The notes under the pieces: generated by a model
Databases searched by the model: none
The model's input: only the letters and a program-made list of their open reading frames with translations
What the model was told of the DNA's origin: nothing
Made by a program: the position numbers and the translations under genes
Source of the DNA: Aphrophora alni
Lineage: Eukaryota; Arthropoda; Insecta; Hemiptera; Aphrophoridae
Reading direction: 5' to 3'
Assembly (NCBI GenBank): GCA_963513935.1
Contig: OY740765.1
Span: forward strand, 117,495,362-117,559,361
DNA length: 64,000 bases
In this document: positions 57,657-64,000 of the stretch, piece after piece
Numbering within the stretch: position 1 is the first letter of the stretch
How the letters are laid out: every line of letters starts with the position of its first letter

Positions 57657-58215
57657 TGTGTGATCGCAACTGAACACTTTTTTGTTTGTTGGTGCTTCTT
57701 TAGAATGTATAGAAAATTATCAGGCCTCAAAAAAGTATAATTTTCTTAAACACTAGGTTCTTTTGTATTTATATATGTGAGCACATCTGTTATTTTTTGG
57801 TTTCTTTTATTTAATGTATATAGTTCTGTATGTGTGTGTATGTATATATGATTGTGTGTGTGTGTGTGTTTATATGTGTGCACGTGTATGTGTGCACATG
57901 TATGTGTGCACGTGTATGCGTGCATGTGCAAACACAAGCTGGCTTGTGTATATATGTATATATGTGCACATACATTACTATATGTATGTATATTTAGATA
58001 TGTACACATTTGTTGTTTTTTAATTGTAATAAATTTATATAAATTATATTGTATTTACTTATAATTTATTAATATTAAGTGCATTACCTTTATGGGCATA
58101 ATTGTAGACATTTTAAAGCTATAAATTTGTATTTTAACAAAGTCAGTGAACATTAAACCTGTAAATTATTCATAAGTAAAGTATAACCTAAATAATAAAG
58201 ATTTTCCAGTACTAT
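57657..58215 (+). other. Mon2: Mon2 3' UTR with TG-rich microsatellite
   Basis: Inferred 3' UTR after the stop. At 57830-57935 it holds degenerate TG/TATG/GTGTGCACG repeats. Short open frames on both strands here are products of the simple repeat. AATAAA hexamers at 58028 and 58194 give two plausible ends. The real cleavage site cannot be fixed without transcript data. Confidence 0.6.
58028..58033 (+). terminator. Candidate poly(A) signal of Mon2
   Basis: AATAAA 372 nt after the stop codon, the first hexamer downstream of the CDS. A second at 58194-58199 is an equally simple alternative. In DNA this AT-rich the hexamer is common by chance. Confidence 0.45.
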
Positions 58216-58950
58216 ACAAGTACTTCTAAACAATAAGTTATTTAAATAAATAAAAAGTATTATTTGAAAATGTAATCATATGTTATGTATATTACATTGT
58301 AATAATTCATAATATTGTTGTACAAATTTTATATTACTTAATGATGTTACATTAAAAAGTGATATGTAAAAATTTTAATACCCACTTTTACATTCATATA
58401 GATTTATATGAATATGGATGTATTTAGATATAGTGTGTACTGGGTATGTAAAATTTCTATTTTCCTGGTTATTTTAAATTCGAAAGTTAACACACTTTGT
58501 AGTGTCGCCAATGTGAAATGCATTATTCAGTAAATCCGATATCACACAGTCAAAACTGGCCCTAAACTTTTGAAAATTGTACTATTCAATTGTTAAAAAT
58601 AATTTTTTCTTAGCATATTATTGTTTTGGCCTTATATCAGCCAACCTTATTTTCTACTGTTTGTGCACTTATAGTAGAGGACATAGTCTACAAGTTATCA
58701 TATAATAATAGTTGCTCCTCAACAGTTAGTCATCTTTCAACACATTTTGTTCATGGATAAATTTTTTATCATTTATATTCAAAATTGATTGAATTGATTT
58801 ATATTCAACGATTTGTTGAACATGAAATTTTGTGACCTATATGTATATGTTATCTGTTATGTTTGAATTAGCTGATGTTAAGTACCAACAACTGTCATGT
58901 AAACATTTTTTTAAACATATATCATTATTTATAAATAACCTACTAACATT

Positions 58951-58989
<39 letters not shown>

Positions 58990-61409
58990 TTTTGTTTTTA
59001 CATTATTTTGAACAAATGTATAACAATACATACAGGCATAAAAAAAATGTGTCTGTGATTTCAAGGTCAGTTAAATTATTAATTTTTATACCAAAAGATA
59101 CAGAAAATAACATCCCCTCTCCCTTTTGGGTTGCTTGGGAAATATCTAGGCGAAAGTCAATCTCCTCTCAGGTACACTCAATCATACCACAATTCAGTAG
59201 TGGACACTAAACAGGACTATTCCTTCCAATCTACGGGCTATCCATGATGATACGTGTCTAGTAACATCTTCGCATGAGTGCAGCGTATTCATGTTCATCA
59301 GATAAATGCAAAATTCTTATTGTTTGTAAACATTTTATCATTATAATCAAGAAAATTGGTTGATTATTATAATTGAAATCACGAACAACTTTTTCGATGA
59401 TCCTGTATATTATTTCTTTATGTAATTTTCATGGATTTTTACAATGAAGTAAATAAACTTGCAAAAATTTTAACTGGAACTATATTAAAAATAATTTTGT
59501 TCATATAAAATATTATAAAACCGTCATTTTATAATATGTTTATAAACTTTGGCGTAATTTTAAAAATAACATGTAACTTTGAAGAAGGATTTTGGGCAAA
59601 ATTTTTAAAATAGTTCTTCAAAAATTGGCAGAAATACTTAACTACATAAATTCTAATGGACCCTTCTAGCATTAAAATCTTGACTTGAAATTGAAAGATT
59701 AACAATTTTCCTTTCATGTGTCTACTAGACTTACAGCTTTAATACATTAGTGATCAGTTTTTAAATCGTGTTAACAGTTCCCAATTAACTTTACCAAATT
59801 ATAGTTGATAATATAGATAAGCAAAATCCGAATACTGGACAATTTTGTTTCCACGCAAAAGTAGAATGGTTATGTAACTTTTTTCTTTAATTTTTGGTCC
59901 TGAGAAATGTGTTTCAATTATTTAAACTAGCTGGGTTGACAAAGTGTTATAAAATTTGCCTTGTAATAATCGTATTGAATGTTTTAAACATAAATCACAA
60001 AAATAGTATTTAACTCTGCAGTGGTTGTGAGTTAGTTTAAAAGTAAGAATGAGATTTTAGCACACTTTATCGGAGTTTTTCTGTTATCTTCCAATTTGTG
60101 TTTGTTCACTACTTCAGTTTACTTGCTCTCCAATCACGCTCATTTATCATTCCCTAGTATCTCTATGTTCGAAATCTTATTAGTATGATTCTTTTTGTTT
60201 TTCCCATCACATTCTGTCATGAGTTCCAGCATCATTGGCTTGTTCTGTTAACTGTTTTCCATCTCCTACATACCACTGTTGTATTTACTTCATTACACGT
60301 TGTCTTCTTCATTTTCACTTACACTATCATAACTAATGCCAACATCTGAAATGTTACCCACTAATGTTCATTTTATTTGTTTTCTAATGAAGTTAACACT
60401 ATCTTCTTGTTTATCTGCCATTTTGTGGTCATGTTTAAAGGAATTAATCGCTGTCTCAATCATCCACAGAACAAACATTTCAAAGTACTAAGTTCAAACC
60501 AGATGTGGTAAGGCATCAACATATCTCCCTCTAGGAATACCTAGGAAGAAGGATCAATGTGTACAGTGCAACTAAGAGGACCTTATGACCACTGAAGAGT
60601 TAATGGCGGATATTATTAATGTAAAATTATTTATAACATGTAAATATATTAATTTTATTGTTATTTAGTATAAAAAGTTTTTTATATTTAGTTTTATTTA
60701 TTTTATAGTTTAACTATCATAAAATTGTTCTTTACATAGTTTATTGTAAGTTTGGATACAGCTAAAACTAATATAGCTATGACAAAGTTGCGATCAAAAG
60801 TTGTGTATTATCTGTAATTACCTGAATCTGAACAATGTGCCAGAAAAATTATTTTATAATTTTGTTTTGTCAAAATTATACCGAAAGTTTTAAACATAAA
60901 TTTTTTAAATAGTGTGATTTAACGGCATGTATTAATATAAAATTATTTATAATATGTAAATATAATAATTTTATCGATATAAAATTTTATAGCTTAACTC
61001 TTAGAACTATCATTTGTCTATTTTTTTAGACAGTTTCTGTACTGTCATCATCTGTGTTTAGAAGATCCCTTTAATAAATCTATTATTCCCTCAATTTTCA
61101 TCAAATTAGATTTTTTGTGTCATTTTTTATAGTTAAAGAATCAAACTTTCATTTGATGTAAGAACTATAGAAATTTAGTTTTGTAGGTTGATATACCTAA
61201 ATAAGAACAGGTGATATTTTTGTGTTGATTTCTGTTGTCTTTATTTTTTAATTTATTGCTTTTGTTTAATTTTTGAAATAACTTTTAAAAACAATAAATT
61301 TTCTTATTCAGTATAAAATTGTGGATTGTGTTTCTATATAATGGAATTGAATTTGGATATTTGCTGAAAAAGTTCGGATATTTGCAAACATAATTTTCTA
61401 TAAAAAAAA
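58216..61409. other. 3' flank of Mon2, no gene recognised
   Basis: AT-rich intergenic DNA with a 27-base A run at 58955-58981. 60440-60600 is slightly GC-richer and on the plus strand reads KFKPDVVRHQHISL and GRKDQCVQCN, faintly like the Cys-rich C-terminus of a piggyBac transposase. No splice-consistent exon pattern or conserved protein seen on either strand. Confidence 0.4.
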
Positions 61410-61490
61410 AAAATCACTTTATTTGTGCAACACAAATACAAGACAACATTTCAATGACTAAGTCATCATGCTCAGCTGCTACATGCACAT
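61410..61490 (-). repeat. Penelope-like 3' tail fragment
   Basis: Minus strand: GAGCATGATGACTTAGTCAT then TGAAATGTTGTC and TTGTGTTGCACAAATAAAGT. Same TGATGA, short stem, GAAA layout as the other hairpin tails. Ends near the A run at 61401-61412. Confidence 0.5.
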
Positions 61491-63179
61491 AAACCCTACT
61501 GTCAATGTCAGTCAGAAAATCATAGTGCTGGTGAAAATCTGTAATGATCTCTTGTCACATTTATATATAATATTAAATATTTTAAGTATTGGTATGAAAG
61601 CATTTTTATTTAGGTATTGTATTTAATTAACTGATTGAATATTAAAGGTATAGTTTCATCACAAACAAGAGAACAGTAAGGGGAAGAAACTTACCACACT
61701 ACTATTGTATGTCTGAGAATTTCACTGGCAAGCTTACGCCTCTTGAGATGCGAGTATCGTTTGTTAAAAAAATATAGTTTTTCTATTACACAATTAATTA
61801 ATACATTTCACTTATGTTTCGTTTTATTTATTTTATTTTTTTATTATTATTACTTTCAGGAATTGCAAACAATGACTTTTTACCAGTTTTTCAGATTTAT
61901 AGTCCTTTTGTCTTCATTTGTCCAACTGTTGATAAAATACACTCTCTTAGCCTCAGATATGTTGTAGGTAGGTCTGAGTTCCTCTTTTTGCTTTGGCAAA
62001 TATTCAGCTAGTTAAATATTCTTTTATGAACTTGTCTTCTAAGACCTACCAGACAAAATAAAAGATATACAGAGTGTAGACAAAAGTATACACTTACGAA
62101 GGATAAGGGTCTATGTTAGGTTAGCAAATGAAACCACCAGTCATATAATCATTGATTGTGTGCCTCTAGCTGGAGAGAGGTAGAAGTTTTTTGTAGTTCA
62201 ATTTCATGATGACTTGTTTGGCGGATTATTGAAACTCATCGAGGGAGGACTAATCTACTAACCTAGGCTTCTTCAGTTGTGTAATTTTATAACTGTTCAT
62301 TAATATGAGTGAAAAATGCAAGAAATATGTTGTCTGATATACACTTTGTTACATTCCTTAAATAAATGTTAAAATTTTATAAATATTTTTTGTCATTTTA
62401 TTTAACTTTCCTTTTATAATTAGGTCAAGGTAAGGTTAATTCTTTTTATGAACTTTTAGAATCACAAAATATACTCTAAAACACTACTGATGTTTAGTTA
62501 TCACAAATTTGGGTGCTGATTGTAAAGGAAGTGGTTTATCCTTGCTATCTGGCTCAGGTGACCATCACATTAGACAGGATGGTTGTGAGCCTTTTGTACT
62601 TGAACAATCAATAAAGAAACGACTCAATGATGTTAGTTTTACACTTTTCAATCCGATGGGTAGTGGACATAGGCTTCTTCTTTAGTTTAGATCTATAGCA
62701 AAAATATTTATTCATTTATATTCTATGTCGTTTTATAGGGCACACACTCGGTAGAAATTATAGTCCACTATCTTTCTGCTAGGCCAATATTAATACATTC
62801 TTCTATTATCCCAGTCTTGATTTATTGTAATATATCTGATTTTTTATTGTAATATATTTTTATTGAAATATTTTATTACAAAATGTAGATTATACTCAGG
62901 TCCACATTTAGAATTATGCCATCCCAAGGATTTAGAATTTGTTTGGGCACCCCAACTCAAAACAAGACAACTTAATCTGCCTAACGAAATGCTTAGCATT
63001 GTAATTGACAATATATTATCAGGAATATCTATGTAAAGCTGTTTAACTCTAAATAATGGAACCTTGCTAATTCAATTTTGTGCTCTAGATGTGTGTCTAT
63101 CATGCCATATGTATAATTTGATACTAGCTTAAGTAAAAAATAAATGTAGATATTACATAAATCACCATAGTGGTATGTA
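61491..63179. other. Intergenic stretch, nothing firm
   Basis: AT-rich. 62090-62280 and 62500-62650 are of normal complexity but have no recognisable protein. A T-rich tract with an AG at 61859 looks acceptor-like by chance. Confidence 0.35.
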
Positions 63180-63450
63180 AAATTAATTTTCCCCCTTGTT
63201 TAATGGTGAAAAACCTTTCTATCACCCATCGTATTATACGAAGAAAAGAACTTAAAATACAGCACCACTAGTCCTTGAATATTCTAATAGAGTCAATGTA
63301 GGATGATAACAAGAGTTAGTTAAAAGTGACTTAATAGGAAAGATGAATGAGAAGAATCAAGACAAACAAAAAAGGTGTTATCCAACCAGGGTCTCTGAGG
63401 ATTGCCAGGCCTGTACTCATAGGATTGTCCCCTGACTGACTCACCAGGTA
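63180..63450 (+). repeat. SINE family S, copy 5
   Basis: CCCTTGTTTAATGGTGAAAA, ACCTTTCTATCACC, then CCTTGAATATTCTAATAGAG, AACAAGAGTTAG, TAGGAAAGATGAATGAGAAG, and GAGGATTGCCAGGCCTGTAC near the end. Confidence 0.7.
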
Positions 63451-63565
63451 ACCTGAGGGTTGTTAAATCAATAGATCAGAGAATATATATATATATATGT
63501 TTTATTATTCAAAAAAGTTATTAATTATTAAGTCCTACTTATTGATCACACCTATAATTAGCAAA

Positions 63566-63800
63566 TTAAAGTTTATTACCTTTTCTGATAATCTAGTAGT
63601 CGTTTGATAACCACAGTTTCGACCTCACAAGGGTCATTGTCAAACCATTAGTTTAATACACAAAAACTAACACCATATGACATTAAACATATAATAGTAA
63701 TCACAAAACAAAATGGTTTAACAATGACCCTTGTGAAGGTTAAAACCGCTGTAACCAAATAATGACTACCAGATCACCGGAAAAGGTTAATTTTAACTTT
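63566..63800. repeat. Hairpin element with GAAAC-type tail
   Basis: Inverted arms 63566-63649 and 63711-63800 around a 60-nt loop (TTTGACAATGACCCTTGTGA read on minus of the left arm; TTTAACAATGACCCTTGTGA on the right). On the left arm's minus strand the tail continues GGTCGAAACTGTGGTTATCA, with GTTTGA upstream able to pair with TCAAAC downstream. Arms differ at about one base in eight. Confidence 0.7.
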
Positions 63801-64000
63801 AATCTCCTAAAAATATTACATTTAGATGTTAAGTTATTAATTAATTATGTGTTTGAATATTTCTTGAACATATCTGATAGACAACAGGTTTCACATGGCT
63901 TCACAGAAAAGAATCTAAAAGTGTGAGGTCCTGTGACCTGGGTGGTCATTAACAGATTCTTGTCGTCCAATCTATTTTTATGAAATTTTCTATTCAGAAA

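Noticed and set aside
57746..58064. ORFs rich in Cys, Val, Tyr, His and Thr on both strands
   Set aside because: Translations of the TG/CA microsatellite in the Mon2 3' UTR.
60440..60600. Possible piggyBac C-terminal Cys motif on the plus strand
   Set aside because: Only DQCVQCN and a weak VVRH block are readable; too short and no catalytic region nearby.
61743..62011. Exon-like frames after a TTTCAG acceptor-like site
   Set aside because: No conserved protein, no partner exon, and T-rich tracts produce such sites often here.

Overview
This is a eukaryotic nuclear, AT-rich window, most likely from an arthropod and probably an insect with an intron-rich, transposon-rich genome. The species cannot be named from the sequence. 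The case for an insect rests on a Mon2 protein of animal type, on piggyBac, mariner, pogo, Tc1 and Penelope relics of the kinds common in insect genomes, and on a retroelement primer site that matches a tRNA-Gly(GCC) 3' end as recalled from insects.

The only host gene I can support is the 3' part of Mon2 on the + strand. It is a large HEAT/ARM-repeat relative of the BIG/GBF Arf-GEFs that works in endosome-to-Golgi traffic. Twelve exons (50-171, 329-460, 5164-5298, 9426-9658, 13961-14117, 22426-22554, 25337-25465, 30538-30722, 34734-34921, 44044-44287, 51728-51807, 57490-57656) have GT/AG borders and compatible phases. They encode about 632 C-terminal residues with no internal stop, ending in a stop at 57654-57656. 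A short 3' UTR with a TG-rich microsatellite and AATAAA signals follows. About 3% of the window is coding; introns reach 9 kb.

The introns are layered transposon deposits. Intron 2: LINE and mariner relics, a tandem repeat, a tRNA-headed SINE. Intron 3: an LTR element (5931-7485) with a tRNA-Gly-type primer site, and Penelope-like pieces. Intron 4: a LINE relic and a hAT-like element with a hairpin inside. Intron 5: a mariner relic, two pogo-type MITEs with TA duplications, and a piggyBac element (19142-21568, TTAA) that carries a palindromic insertion with a 9-bp duplication. Intron 6: a foldback element. Intron 7: an I-type LINE (26795-30120) with endonuclease, RT and RNase H. Intron 8: a Tigger/pogo transposase relic. 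Intron 9: a solo LTR (35629-36226) and a 5.85-kb hAT-like element (38054-43906). Intron 10: a 71-72-bp minisatellite that starts on the exon 10 splice donor and is broken up by a foldback element, Tc1, a second piggyBac, a Penelope-type hairpin and a mariner. Intron 11: SINE copies, LINE relics and a piggyBac-type MITE. From about 58.2 to 64 kb I see no gene, only repeats.

No new multi-gene system is evident. The best leads are: (1) the minisatellite seeded by a splice donor; (2) several palindromic elements that share a hammerhead-ribozyme-like motif (CTGATGA, stem, GAAAC, self-complementary stem III, UA); (3) a piggyBac insertion whose unoccupied site survives as a second repeat copy 4 kb away; (4) a possible 19-nt microexon at 52002-52020 that would replace the Mon2 C-terminus.
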